44,341 bases of DNA from Nostoc sp. NMS9 (GTDB taxonomy: Bacteria > Cyanobacteriota > Cyanobacteriia > Cyanobacteriales > Nostocaceae). The notes below the pieces were generated by a model. It saw nothing but the letters and a program-made list of their open reading frames with translations, was not told the origin of the DNA and ran no database searches. Shown here piece after piece: positions 16,470-25,047 of the stretch (its first letter is position 1; each line of letters opens with the position of its first letter). The position numbers and the translations under genes are program-made. The stretch covers positions 1 to 44,341 of the forward strand of contig NZ_JABXKL010000082.1 in NCBI RefSeq assembly GCF_017114995.1, read 5' to 3'.

Positions 16470-17309
16470 TTAAGCTGCGTTTATTCTTTGTAAACCAGTG
16501 TAAATATTGAACCGTTCTCCGCGCAGGAATCCAATTAAGGTAATCCCGAATTCTTTGGCGACAGATACCGCCAAACTACTGGGAGCGGAAACAGAACAAA
16601 CAATGGGAACTCCAGCAGTTGTAGACTTTTGCAAAATCTCAAAACTTGAGCGTCCGCTGACCAGGACAATACAATTATTTAAAGGTAATTCATCACTGAG
16701 CAAAGCTGTACCAATCAATTTATCCAAAGCATTGTGTCGCCCAACATCCTCCCACAGGTTTAACAGTTGTCCTTGAGCATCAAAGATAGCCGCAGCGTGC
16801 AAACCTCCTGTAGCAGTGAAGATACCTTGAGCAGCCCGGAGTTTATCTGGTAGGCTGTATACGATCTCAGGTTTTACCGTTGGGCCAGAGGAAATTACTG
16901 GACATCCCCGCAGACGCAAAGCCTCAAGGCTAGCTTTACCACACACTCCACAGGCGCTACTTGTATAGAAATGACGCTCCAAAGGCTGTAAGTCTGGAAT
17001 CAACCCATCCCGCAGTTCCACATTTACAATATTATGGCGCTGTTCACCATCTACTAATTCATCTACGCAGTAGCTGATACGTCGAATATCTTCCCTGCTA
17101 TTAACGACTCCTTCACTGTAGAGGAAACCAGCAGCTAGTTCAAAATCTGCCCCTGGTGTCCGCATTGTTACAGCTACCGTCTTCTGGAAAGGAACAAGAC
17201 GAATTTCTAAAGGTTCTTCGGTGGTAAGTTGGTCTAAACGAGTCCGTATTTGACCTTTTTCCACTACCCAAACAGTGGCTTTGGTCTTACTTTTAGTTGG
17301 CATTCTCAT
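16470..17309 (-). CDS. fdhD: Sulfurtransferase FdhD (formate dehydrogenase accessory protein)
   Basis: A 279-residue FdhD protein. It carries the sulfur-accepting loop SACGVCGKASLE near 119-130 with both cysteines, and the conserved FTATGGLHAAA and EDVGRHNALDKLIG. FdhD passes sulfur from a cysteine desulfurase to the bis-MGD molybdenum cofactor of formate-dehydrogenase-like enzymes. The likely client, an FdhF/YdeP-type oxidoreductase, lies about 3.3 kb away at 20606-22837 on the same strand, with unrelated genes between. ATG at 17309 or 17303 both fit. Confidence 0.95.
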   Translation of the reverse strand: MRMPTKSKTKATVWVVEKGQIRTRLDQLTTEEPLEIRLVPFQKTVAVTMRTPGADFELAAGFLYSEGVVNSREDIRRISYCVDELVDGEQRHNIVNVELRDGLIPDLQPLERHFYTSSACGVCGKASLEALRLRGCPVISSGPTVKPEIVYSLPDKLRAAQGIFTATGGLHAAAIFDAQGQLLNLWEDVGRHNALDKLIGTALLSDELPLNNCIVLVSGRSSFEILQKSTTAGVPIVCSVSAPSSLAVSVAKEFGITLIGFLRGERFNIYTGLQRINAA

Positions 17310-17452
17310 ATTTGTGAAAGTTGGTGAATTGAAATTTTGATACTAATCTGGAAACAAAGTAATGCTATTTATATGTCAGATGTCAGGTTGATGCTTACCA
17401 ATTACTTTGTGCAGTTGAGCTAGATCGGCTATGTTTCTGTTTAGGAAGTAAA

Positions 17453-18634
17453 ATGAACCTAAAACTTTTGGCTTTCAGTAAAATTTTATTTGCAATAGTC
17501 TTTGTAATTTCCCTTGGTTTTACAGGATATTTAGTGGCTAATAACATTAGTCAGAGAGTAATTGAAAAATCTCTTGCTAAACAAGTGATATCTACCTCCA
17601 CCGTAGGAAAAAGTTCTCAACTACAGAAACTTTTAAATGAGATAATTGTAGAACAGAAAATTCCTGGTGCAGTCATGTATATTACTACACCTAAAGGTTC
17701 TTGGCTGGGAGCATCTGGTGTCAGTAACTTGTCAACTAAAACCCGGATGAAACCCACAGATGGCTTTTCTATTGCCAGTATGAGTAAAACTTTTATGGCG
17801 GTGGTTGTGCTGAAATTAGTGGAACAAGGGAAGATAGAATTAGATCGGGCGATCGCAACCTACTTACCAAGAGACATCACTCCTCATATTGTCAACAGCG
17901 ACAAAATTACAGTTCGTCAACTCCTCAACCACACCAGTGGTGTTGCTGAATACCTAGAAACAAAAGAGTTTATTCAAGCTACAGCGAAAAGAAGCCGCTC
18001 ACAGCCTTGGACAGCCAGAGAAGCTATTCAGTATATGTATCAAGAAGAACCGCAGGCAAATCCCGGAGAAAAATTTATTTATACTGATTGCAACTACATT
18101 CTTTTGGAACTGATTGTTGAAAATATCACTAGAGGAACTCTCGCCCAAGCAATCCGCAGTCAGATTTTAAAACCATTAGGATTAAAACATACCTTCACAG
18201 AATTGCGCGAACCGACAATTGGAGAAGTCGCTACAGGTTATGGCGATCGCAATAAGGATGGTAAGCTAGATAGCTACGCCGAAGTCAATGATGGTAATGG
18301 TTTGGGAGATGGTGGATTGGTTTCAACAGCAGAGGATTTAGCCAAGTTCGCCAAAGCGTTATTTGTCAAAAAAACCTTACTTTCCTCAAAAATGATGAAA
18401 GAAATGCTGAAATTTAAAGATAATGGCGCAGGCTATAGTTATGGCTTGGGTGTAGAAAGGTTCTCATCTCCTTTAGCCAAAGCAATTGGGCATAGTGGTA
18501 CAGCTTATGGCTTTGTAACATTGCTTGCATATTTACCCTATGAAAATACTACTATAGTAGTGCTGCTAAACAATCAGAATGTTGATATTAAATCAGTAGC
18601 TAGGACAGGTCTGGAAGTTGTCGAAAATAAATGA
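17453..18634 (+). CDS. Class C beta-lactamase-fold serine hydrolase
   Basis: A 393-residue penicillin-binding/beta-lactamase-like hydrolase with an N-terminal hydrophobic anchor or signal (about 8-28). The SxxK motif is SMSK (in SIASMSKTF, near 110). The Y-x-N equivalent is the YTDCNY stretch near 204, and the third motif HSGTA near 349. Such proteins act as D-Ala-D-Ala peptidases, esterases or amide hydrolases on the outer face of the membrane; the substrate cannot be told. It is divergent from fdhD. Confidence 0.9.
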   Translation: MNLKLLAFSKILFAIVFVISLGFTGYLVANNISQRVIEKSLAKQVISTSTVGKSSQLQKLLNEIIVEQKIPGAVMYITTPKGSWLGASGVSNLSTKTRMKPTDGFSIASMSKTFMAVVVLKLVEQGKIELDRAIATYLPRDITPHIVNSDKITVRQLLNHTSGVAEYLETKEFIQATAKRSRSQPWTAREAIQYMYQEEPQANPGEKFIYTDCNYILLELIVENITRGTLAQAIRSQILKPLGLKHTFTELREPTIGEVATGYGDRNKDGKLDSYAEVNDGNGLGDGGLVSTAEDLAKFAKALFVKKTLLSSKMMKEMLKFKDNGAGYSYGLGVERFSSPLAKAIGHSGTAYGFVTLLAYLPYENTTIVVLLNNQNVDIKSVARTGLEVVENK

Positions 18635-18663
18635 TAGTAATTTGTTAATTATGCTTGTAGGTT

Positions 18664-18807
18664 TCAGCTTAACTTAACTGTTACCGCCAAATGCAACCCT
18701 AATACATCCAGCAAAGCATTTAGGCAATAAAATTCTATTTCTTCTATCTCAGATAATATCTGTTCGAGTTTGTCATAAACTGAGCTTCCATGATTTTTAG
18801 AGCAAGT
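18664..18807 (-). pseudogene. Coding remnant, unrecognised
   Basis: Downstream of the Uma2 gene the minus strand stays open for 47 codons without a start. It reads YDKLEQILSEIEEIEFYCLN, then ALLDVLGLHLAVTVKLS. The heptad-like, amphipathic content looks like the C-terminus of a protein rather than chance. A stop precedes it. No family is recognised. Confidence 0.3.
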
Positions 18808-18816
18808 CTACATACT

Positions 18817-19578
18817 TTAAATCGTATCTGGGTCAACACCCAATTCTCGCAGTTTTGCTGCTAGGTGTTCAGCACGTTGCTTTTCTTGTTCAGCACGTTG
18901 TCTTTCTTGTTCAGCACGTTGCTTTTCTTGTTCAGCACGTTGTCTTTCTTGTTGGGCGTGTTCCGCTTCCCACTGGGCAATTTCTTCAGGTGTGGGCATT
19001 AACTGTCCTTCGGCATTGAAATAGCGTAATTGATTTTCATGAACGCCCAAGTACAAACTTAGCTGCTGACTCCACAACAATCCTTGTGGGTTGGGTTCTA
19101 TAGGTTGATACGTACCACCCACCAAAATAAACCCAGCAAATTCTAGATTCTTGGGGTCAAACCAAAAATATTCAGGAGTGCGAAAGATATCTTGATAAAT
19201 TTGTTTTTTTAAGCCCTTGTCGGTCGCTGCGGTTGACTTTGAAAGCAGTTCTATAATCAAATTCGGATATTTCCCATCTTCTTCCCAAACAACCCAACTA
19301 TCACGGGGTTTGCGTTCAGTATTTAAAACGACAAAGAAATCTGGACCTCGAAAGTCTTCGGATTTACGCTGGCGTGGACTGTAATGAATGCTAAGATTCC
19401 CCGCAGCAAAGTAGTCATTAAAGCGATTGTGGTCTCGCCACCACCAATCAAGACATTTTATCAATAGCAGCATTTGCTGCAAATGTAGGTATGTTTCCAA
19501 TGGTGGTTCGTTACTTTCTAAATCCCCTGGTGGAAATATAACATCTTCTGGGGTTTCAAAATCTTTGGCGACAGACAT
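18817..19578 (-). CDS. Uma2-family (DUF820) putative endonuclease
   Basis: A 253-residue member of the Uma2 family, restriction-endonuclease-fold proteins greatly expanded in cyanobacteria. The core runs about 30-190, with GPDFFVVL, YPNLIIELLSKST (the D...E-x-x pattern of PD-(D/E)xK nucleases), YFWFDP and LGLRLG-like YLGVHENQLRYF. The C-terminal 50 residues are a coiled coil of RAEQEKQ repeats encoded by 21-bp direct repeats, typical of these proteins. The function in the cell is not known. Confidence 0.9.
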   Translation of the reverse strand: MSVAKDFETPEDVIFPPGDLESNEPPLETYLHLQQMLLLIKCLDWWWRDHNRFNDYFAAGNLSIHYSPRQRKSEDFRGPDFFVVLNTERKPRDSWVVWEEDGKYPNLIIELLSKSTAATDKGLKKQIYQDIFRTPEYFWFDPKNLEFAGFILVGGTYQPIEPNPQGLLWSQQLSLYLGVHENQLRYFNAEGQLMPTPEEIAQWEAEHAQQERQRAEQEKQRAEQERQRAEQEKQRAEHLAAKLRELGVDPDTI

Positions 19579-19634
19579 GGCTGCAAGTTTTGGAGTGATG
19601 TTAACTTGAACGTCGCAGTCGGAAAGCGTTAATA

Positions 19635-19703
19635 TTAGGTTTGCTTTTCTAAGCGTACTATTGCATTATAATCAGGAACCCCTTCAAGCGATCGCTTAGA
19701 GTC
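19635..19703 (-). pseudogene. C-terminal remnant of an FdhF/YdeP-type oxidoreductase
   Basis: Read on the minus strand, these 22 codons and a stop give SKRSLEGVPDYNAIVRLEK, then QT. The first 19 residues are identical to the C-terminus of the intact molybdoenzyme gene whose end lies near 20606-20680. The DNA differs at several silent positions, so this is an old or independently acquired paralogue. All the rest of the gene is gone; beyond 19703 the similarity ends. Confidence 0.8.
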
Positions 19704-19912
19704 ACAGACGTTACTTAGCTTGTATATACATCGAAATAGGCATTTTTGTAACTAGCAATTTTCAGTTATCTATATCTGTCTTATGTAGTGATCCCTACCC
19801 TAAGTAGGGTTATCTATTTCCATTCGTTCGTTAAGTTATATGAAGGTACTGAAAACAAATCTTTACAGTAACTAACGAAATCAGAATACCCTTAACTTAG
19901 TTGGAGTTTTTT

Positions 19913-20362
19913 ATGACTTACACAATTGATGAAGCAACAAAACCGGCTTTAGAAAGTCTTCAACGCTTTGATGTAGATACTCAGCTAGCCCTACTTTGGT
20001 TCGGTTACTTGGATCTTAAAGAGCAGCTAAAACCTGCACCTCCTCAAAGCGTAGAAGTTCCTGCTAAAACACTCTTTGACAAATTCCTGGACTTGTCTCC
20101 TGAAGAGCAACTGCAAGCACAACGCGACATTATTAATGGTGCAGCTAACGATATCAGCCAAGCCTATAATGCCCTAAGTCCCAATGCCAAATTAGACGTT
20201 TGGTTTCTGCTAGCACAAGGAATGGAGGATGGAAGCATAATTCAAGTGCCCTCCGACTATCAACTTCCTGGTGAAACGGATGAATTTGTCGCATTGATCA
20301 AAAAGCTAGAGTTTGAGCAACGGATTAATTTCATGCTGAGTGCGGTGCAAGCAATGGGTTAG
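19913..20362 (+). CDS. Helical carotenoid protein (OCP N-terminal-domain homologue)
   Basis: A 149-residue all-helical protein matching the carotenoid-binding N-terminal domain of orange carotenoid protein: LQRFDVDTQLALLWFGYLDL, NDISQAYNALSPNAKLDVWF and FEQRINFMLSAV. Without the NTF2-like C-terminal domain, such proteins bind a carotenoid and act as singlet-oxygen or phycobilisome quenchers. No C-terminal-domain homologue lies nearby. The upstream TTG at 19901 is less likely than the ATG at 19913. A hairpin at 20471-20502 may end the transcript. Confidence 0.92.
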   Translation: MTYTIDEATKPALESLQRFDVDTQLALLWFGYLDLKEQLKPAPPQSVEVPAKTLFDKFLDLSPEEQLQAQRDIINGAANDISQAYNALSPNAKLDVWFLLAQGMEDGSIIQVPSDYQLPGETDEFVALIKKLEFEQRINFMLSAVQAMG

Positions 20363-20470
20363 TCAAGTCCAAGAACTCTCAATAGTTTTCTAGAATTTGG
20401 GATAACTGAAAGTCGCAAATTAAGCTATACCTGGCTGTTTTTGTTCTACTTTAATAGTGGTTAACTTAGA

Positions 20471-20502
20471 ACTACCGCAAAGATCCTCATCTCTGCGGTA
20501 GT
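20471..20502 (+). terminator. Hairpin downstream of the carotenoid protein gene
   Basis: ACTACCGCAAAGA pairs with TCTCTGCGGTAGT around a six-base loop, one mismatch. No long T-run follows, so it could be a processing or transcript-stabilising hairpin rather than a classical terminator. Confidence 0.5.
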
Positions 20503-20605
20503 CTTGATGCAAGTTATATCAAGTCCGCTTGATTATACCAATTCAATTAATGATTGCAACACATCCTTGGGTAAAGACGCGATGAATCGCGTCTCTACAA
20601 ATGGT

Positions 20606-22837
20606 CTATTTGTCGGATTCTTTTTCCAACCGCACGATCGCATTATAATCAGGTACACCTTCGAGCGATCGCTTACTTTTATCTAGTAGCACGTTCCCTT
20701 CTGGCCAATGTACTTGCAAGTTACCTGACTGAATTGGGGCAATGTAGACTTGACATAACAACTCGCCTAAATCATTCTTAAGAATGACGCGATCGCAATC
20801 TTTTAAACCCAACATTGCCGCATCAGCAGCATTCATTAGCACCGCCTCTCGCATCGCCCCAGTAATTGCATCCTTGCGTTCCTGCACCATACTATTAAAT
20901 TGTTTACCTCGGCGTGTTGCTAATAAAAAATAACCTTTTGGTAATTCTCTTTGGCGTGGCAATAATACGCCAAAGTGTGCTTTCCCGTCGGCTGTAGGAA
21001 AATTCCAACCAAAGCACAAATGTGAGCCACCATATTGAAACTGATCGCCAGCTTGTTGTAAGTGTTGAATACCAGCATATTGGGGGACGACTTGAGCAAT
21101 TTCTTGACGGATAGCAGCGGTGTTAGCAAAAGTCAGCTTATCTGCCAAATCTGGTTTTACCCGCCTTGCCAATTCTAAAAATACTTCCCACTCAGGACGC
21201 GCTTCGCCAATCCGCGGCCCCGGAATTTCTGGACTGAAAATTACCCGGCGTTCGGTGTTAGTTTCTGTGACTCCTCCTAGTATTTCGTAGCGAGTCGTCG
21301 CAGGTAACAGCACCACAGTATCAGCAGGTTCCACCAACATTTGGCTGGAGAGAACAATATCTATATGTACCCGTAGAGGTATTTGCTTCAGCGCCGCTTC
21401 CACATAATCTGGTTCTGGCAGCACTTCTAAAAAATTCCCACCCACAGAAAACAACACATCTAAATCCCCCTGATGTGCAGCGTGAATCATTTCTGGAGCA
21501 ATTAAACCTTTAGTTGCTGGCACTTCAAAGCCCCAATGTTGACTCAATTGGGCAGCATTTTCTGGGGTAATCGGTTTACCACCAGGAAATACTGTCGCAT
21601 AACATCCCATCTCTGCACCACCCTGCACCCCAGAGTGACCGCGAATTGGCATTAAACCGCAGCCTTCCCGACCGACAAAACCTTTGGTAAGAGCTAAATT
21701 AATGATACTTCGCACGTTATCTTCACCGCATTCATGCTGAGTAATACCCATACTCCAAACAAATACGGCTTTATTAGCTTCTTTGACCATTTTGGCAAAG
21801 GCGTGCATTGACTCGCGGGATGTTCCAGAAAGCCGCTCTAATTCTTCCCAAGATTGGCTCTCTAACGATGCTTTGAGTTCAGCAAAGCCAACTGTGTATA
21901 AATTTATAAATGACTGGTCTACCCAGTTATTAGCAATTATATGTTTAATAGTGCCATTTAAAAATGCTATATCCCCGCCCATATTAATTAAGAAGAAGTC
22001 TTCGGCAAACTTTGTACCGAAAACGGCACTTTCCACAATTGAAGGCACCCAGTAGCGCTCCATTCCTGGCTCACGGTAAGTGTTAATGACTACAATCTTA
22101 GTGCCAGCTTTTTTGGCATAATGGAGATACTTAACGGTAACAGGCTGATTGTTAGCAACATTCGAGCCAATGAAAACTAATAAATCAGTGCCAATCCAGT
22201 CTTTATAAGAACAGGTGGTAGCCCCTGCACCCAAAGCAGCTTTCAATCCTGCTGTACTGGGAGAATGGCAAATGCGGGCAGCGTTATCAATATTATTGCT
22301 TCCCATTGCCCGCACAGCTTTTTGGGTGGTATAATAAGTTTCGTTGACAGTACCACGACTGGTAACATAGAAACTGAGACGGTCTGGTGTAGTAGTGCGG
22401 ATGCGATCGCTAATTACCCCTAAAGCTTCATCCCAACTCACACGGCGAAAGCCTTTTTCAGCTCGTTGACGAATCATCGGGTACGGGAGTCTTCCCAAGT
22501 CGCGCAATTGGGCACTTTTTTGATTTTGTAACTGCGAAACATCTTCCAATAGCACAGGATCAAAAGCTGGCATAGTATTCATTCGCAACAGCCGCAACCG
22601 GACATTGCAGAGATGGATGCCATCTAAAGTCCAATCCTTCATCCCGGTTGTTCCGAGAGCGCAACCATCGCAGACACCTTTATCAAGAATATTCCACGCA
22701 TAAGGTAGTTTGTCACGAGACAGCCAAATTGCCCGAAATACCTCCCAATAATTATTGGGGTACTGTTCGCCAATGCCGAAAGGCTTCCAACTGGCCCAAT
22801 TTGAAGGTGTCCAGTGCTTTTTGGGTTTAGGTAACAT
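20606..22837 (-). CDS. FdhF/YdeP-family molybdopterin oxidoreductase
   Basis: A 743-residue member of the bis-MGD molybdoenzyme superfamily, in the group named FdhF/YdeP. CDGCALGTTG (near 55-64) replaces the [4Fe-4S] motif of true formate dehydrogenases. RICHSPSTAG, GSNVANNQPVT, GMGITQHECGE-like WSMGITQHECGEDN and GREGCGLMPIRGHSGVQGG are cofactor-binding landmarks. The C-terminal domain includes LPKGYFLLATRRGKQFNSM. E. coli YdeP is linked to acid resistance, but the substrate is unknown. FdhD nearby would sulfurate its cofactor. I start at the ATG at 22837 (MLPKPKKHW). Confidence 0.92.
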   Translation of the reverse strand: MLPKPKKHWTPSNWASWKPFGIGEQYPNNYWEVFRAIWLSRDKLPYAWNILDKGVCDGCALGTTGMKDWTLDGIHLCNVRLRLLRMNTMPAFDPVLLEDVSQLQNQKSAQLRDLGRLPYPMIRQRAEKGFRRVSWDEALGVISDRIRTTTPDRLSFYVTSRGTVNETYYTTQKAVRAMGSNNIDNAARICHSPSTAGLKAALGAGATTCSYKDWIGTDLLVFIGSNVANNQPVTVKYLHYAKKAGTKIVVINTYREPGMERYWVPSIVESAVFGTKFAEDFFLINMGGDIAFLNGTIKHIIANNWVDQSFINLYTVGFAELKASLESQSWEELERLSGTSRESMHAFAKMVKEANKAVFVWSMGITQHECGEDNVRSIINLALTKGFVGREGCGLMPIRGHSGVQGGAEMGCYATVFPGGKPITPENAAQLSQHWGFEVPATKGLIAPEMIHAAHQGDLDVLFSVGGNFLEVLPEPDYVEAALKQIPLRVHIDIVLSSQMLVEPADTVVLLPATTRYEILGGVTETNTERRVIFSPEIPGPRIGEARPEWEVFLELARRVKPDLADKLTFANTAAIRQEIAQVVPQYAGIQHLQQAGDQFQYGGSHLCFGWNFPTADGKAHFGVLLPRQRELPKGYFLLATRRGKQFNSMVQERKDAITGAMREAVLMNAADAAMLGLKDCDRVILKNDLGELLCQVYIAPIQSGNLQVHWPEGNVLLDKSKRSLEGVPDYNAIVRLEKESDK

Positions 22838-23295
22838 AATGCAATGTGTGTGAGTTGCTGAACTATTCCAGGCTACCGTTTTGAATAACAAATGAGTAGC
22901 AGCCAGTAAAAAATCCAGATAGAAGAGATGAAAACTGGAAAAATTAATTTATGATCGTGTTCTTGTGTCTTGACGACAACTTGAACGTTTATAAGCACAA
23001 CTTCAGCCGTAGTAACAACAACTTAAGCGTTACTTATCAGAGTAGAAACGTTATTAACTATAGAAAAAGTTGTGATAACCATTCTTAGCGTAAGTTTCTG
23101 TAGAACTGCTCATTTGACCCCTATACAGAAAATTTCTGTCTTGGCTGTATAACCAGTAGTTGCACCGGAACAGAGGTTTACACTATTATTTATGATGCAA
23201 AGTGCAATGCTGTCTGGTGAACTCCAAGCCGTTATGTCATATGTACCACAGCTAAATTTGTTCGCTAAACCTTTCAGTGAAGAGGTCGTGTTCAT
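22838..23295. other. Divergent intergenic region
   Basis: This 458-bp spacer separates the divergent molybdoenzyme and DUF2278 genes, so it should hold both promoters. The iteron-like array is its only obvious structure. I cannot point to a confident -10/-35 pair. Confidence 0.5.
22976..23059 (+). repeat. Iteron-like ~21-bp direct repeats
   Basis: Three adjacent units begin ACAACTT at 22976, 22997 and 23018, with the core ACAACTTnAnCGT/nAGT. A fourth, degenerate unit follows at 23039-23059 (AGAAACGTTATTAACT). The 21-bp spacing is two helical turns. They lie about 240-320 bp upstream of the DUF2278 gene and may be a protein-binding array. Confidence 0.55.
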
Positions 23296-24366
23296 ATGTC
23301 TTTAGAGTATGGTGTTCTAGCTGGCAAAGTTGATGTATTCAAGCGTGAAGATGACCAAGATACGCCACATCTCCAAATTCGGGTTATCGATCGCAATAAT
23401 CAGGCATGGCGGGTTCCTGTTAACGTCTTATCTGGAGATCAATCACTTTTGATATTCCATCGTGTAGATCCGCTCCAGGGACACCCAATTTTAGCGAGTC
23501 TATCGGATCTTGAGCCTGGATTTATTCCCCTACCATCCAATTCTCGTTCTGTATCCCGCGCCTTAGATTTTCTGCGCTCTCCATTATTTGATTGGCCCAC
23601 AGGTGTAGAAGTACTACCTTCTGGACCAGGTGAGAATGACGATTTACAAGATAGTCTGATTACTGATTTAAAAAGTCTCAAGTCACAAAATGGCGATATC
23701 TTTGTCTTCGGTGCTAAATTTCCTGAACAAGGTCAACCGTTTAATCCTAGACCGATTGATCGAGAATTTGGCACCAACCAAGGCATTCATGATATCCACA
23801 TGAATCAAGGTAATCCTCCTGGTCGTTTTGCGAAAGACAACGGTGTCTTCCAAGATGGTGGACTAATTTTAAAATTCTCCAATCGATATGTTGGTCTGTT
23901 TCTCCGTTTTCAGACCCAATGGTTGCCCACAGATGATCGCAGTGGAAATCGTATACCCAACCAATCCAGAACTATTCCAGCCGGATCGAATATTCCCCCA
24001 GGCCCAGATGGGAATGGCACACCCTCGAACGTCTCAAACCCAGATATTTACGTTGAGCGGGCATTAGTAAACCCAATTGGCAGCGATCCAGGCAAAGAAC
24101 TGGTTGTCATCGGTAATGCCTCATCTTCAGATGTTGATTTAACCGGATGGACTATTGTCGATCGCAATAATCTTGCAGAAACGCTTTCTGGTGTATTGGG
24201 ATCGGGTGAATCACGACGCATCGTGTTATCTGGAAACACGGCTCAACTCGGTAACAAAGGCGGCACAATCCGCCTAAAGGATGCCTCTGGTCATCAAGTC
24301 CATGCCGTTAGCTACTCCAAAGAAGATGCCAGCACTGAAGGTCGCTATGTGAGATTTATTACCTAG
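23296..24366 (+). CDS. DUF2278 (YukJ-like) protein with C-terminal lamin-tail domain
   Basis: A 356-residue protein with two parts. Residues 1-215 are DUF2278: YGVLAGKVDVFKRE, then HLQIRVID, and GIHDIHMNQGNP-type text, where the HxH is a family mark. After a proline/glycine linker (about 216-250), residues 255-356 form a lamin-tail (LTD) beta-sandwich: ALVNPIGSDPGKELVVIGN, LTGWTIVDRN and GGTIRLKDASGHQVHAVSY. LTDs in bacteria usually sit on secreted nucleases or phospholipases. No signal peptide is seen. A phospholipase-D-like N-terminal remnant follows directly downstream, suggesting a lost partner gene. Confidence 0.88.
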   Translation: MSLEYGVLAGKVDVFKREDDQDTPHLQIRVIDRNNQAWRVPVNVLSGDQSLLIFHRVDPLQGHPILASLSDLEPGFIPLPSNSRSVSRALDFLRSPLFDWPTGVEVLPSGPGENDDLQDSLITDLKSLKSQNGDIFVFGAKFPEQGQPFNPRPIDREFGTNQGIHDIHMNQGNPPGRFAKDNGVFQDGGLILKFSNRYVGLFLRFQTQWLPTDDRSGNRIPNQSRTIPAGSNIPPGPDGNGTPSNVSNPDIYVERALVNPIGSDPGKELVVIGNASSSDVDLTGWTIVDRNNLAETLSGVLGSGESRRIVLSGNTAQLGNKGGTIRLKDASGHQVHAVSYSKEDASTEGRYVRFIT

Positions 24367-24367
24367 T

Positions 24368-24496
24368 TTGAGTCGCTTAACTGCTTCAATCCAAATTGCC
24401 ATAAGAGTAAAAGTTACTAATCAAGGACTCACCGTTCAGGGCATTGCCGGAACCTATGTTGTCCTGCTCGGCTTTGACATCGATGAAGCGGACTGG
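24368..24496 (+). pseudogene. N-terminal remnant, possibly phospholipase-D-like
   Basis: Starting 2 bp after the DUF2278 stop, the frame reads VTNQGLTVQGIAGTYVVLLG and then FDIDEAD. It resembles the opening strands of phospholipase-D-like proteins found near DUF2278/LTD genes; this is recalled, not searched. It breaks exactly where transposase-like sequence on the other strand begins (24497). Confidence 0.4.
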
Positions 24497-24562
24497 GATC
24501 TGTTTTAGCCGTTCCCGTTCAGCTTCACTCAAATTGACGGTGTATTTATTGGGGTTACTCAT
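24497..24562 (-). pseudogene. Transposase N-terminal fragment (IS630-like)
   Basis: From the ATG at 24562 the minus strand reads MSNPNKYTVNLSEAERERLK, then QI, like the first helix of IS630-type transposases. The frame then runs into the complement of the PLD-like remnant. Everything after about 22 residues is missing. A MITE-type terminal repeat lies 74 bp upstream of the start (24636-24654). Confidence 0.45.
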
Positions 24563-24635
24563 ACGGTGCTAGTCCTTAGCCTTCTTACCCAACATTTTAA
24601 GTATGTCACGCTACTACGCCAGTTTTAGTTTTTAG

Positions 24636-24654
24636 CCTTAACTGAACCGTATTG
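24636..24654. repeat. Solo MITE-family terminal repeat
   Basis: CCTTAACTGAACCGTATTG differs at one position from the right terminus of the elements at 5099-5235 and 16231-16386. No matching left end is seen nearby (CATACGGTGCTAG at 24559 is only vaguely similar). Confidence 0.65.
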
Positions 24655-24786
24655 GTTAATAGTCGGCACTCAGATTTAGGTAGCTATGGTTGATTGAACT
24701 CCAATCGCCCCAATGCAGCAGACGGACGAAAGCCGCTTGTGGGGTTACCAAGTTTGTCTGCCGCCGCTGATTGGAAACGTTAGCCA

Positions 24787-24905
24787 GCTAGTACCGCAAG
24801 GCGGAATTCAAAATTCAAAATTCAAAATTCAAAATTCAAAATTAATACAGCGTAAGCATTTCATTGGTTTTGAATGGGTGGTTTATTTACGCCGTACTGT
24901 ACTAG
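24787..24905. mobile_element. Small TIR-bounded element, GCTAGTAC family, copy 2
   Basis: It starts GCTAGTACCGCAAGGCGGA and ends TTTATTTACGCCGTACTGTA plus CTAG. A tandem AATTCAA heptamer array (five units, 24805-24843) fills the left part, where copy 1 (10624-10722) has AGTCAAA heptamers. Both copies are followed by GTTAG within 8 bp. Confidence 0.7.
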
Positions 24906-25047
24906 GTTGTTAGTTAAGTGATTTTGAAATCGAGTCTCAAAAGAACTTGTTGAGGCCAATCATGAAGTAATTTGATTGTAAGAACAGAAACGACAAAACC
25001 AGATAAATATTATTCATCCATCAAGCTTAGTTTTGGAATATAAAGAT

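Noticed and set aside
22976..23059. CRISPR-like array
   Set aside because: Units are only about 21 bp, contiguous and degenerate, with no spacers.
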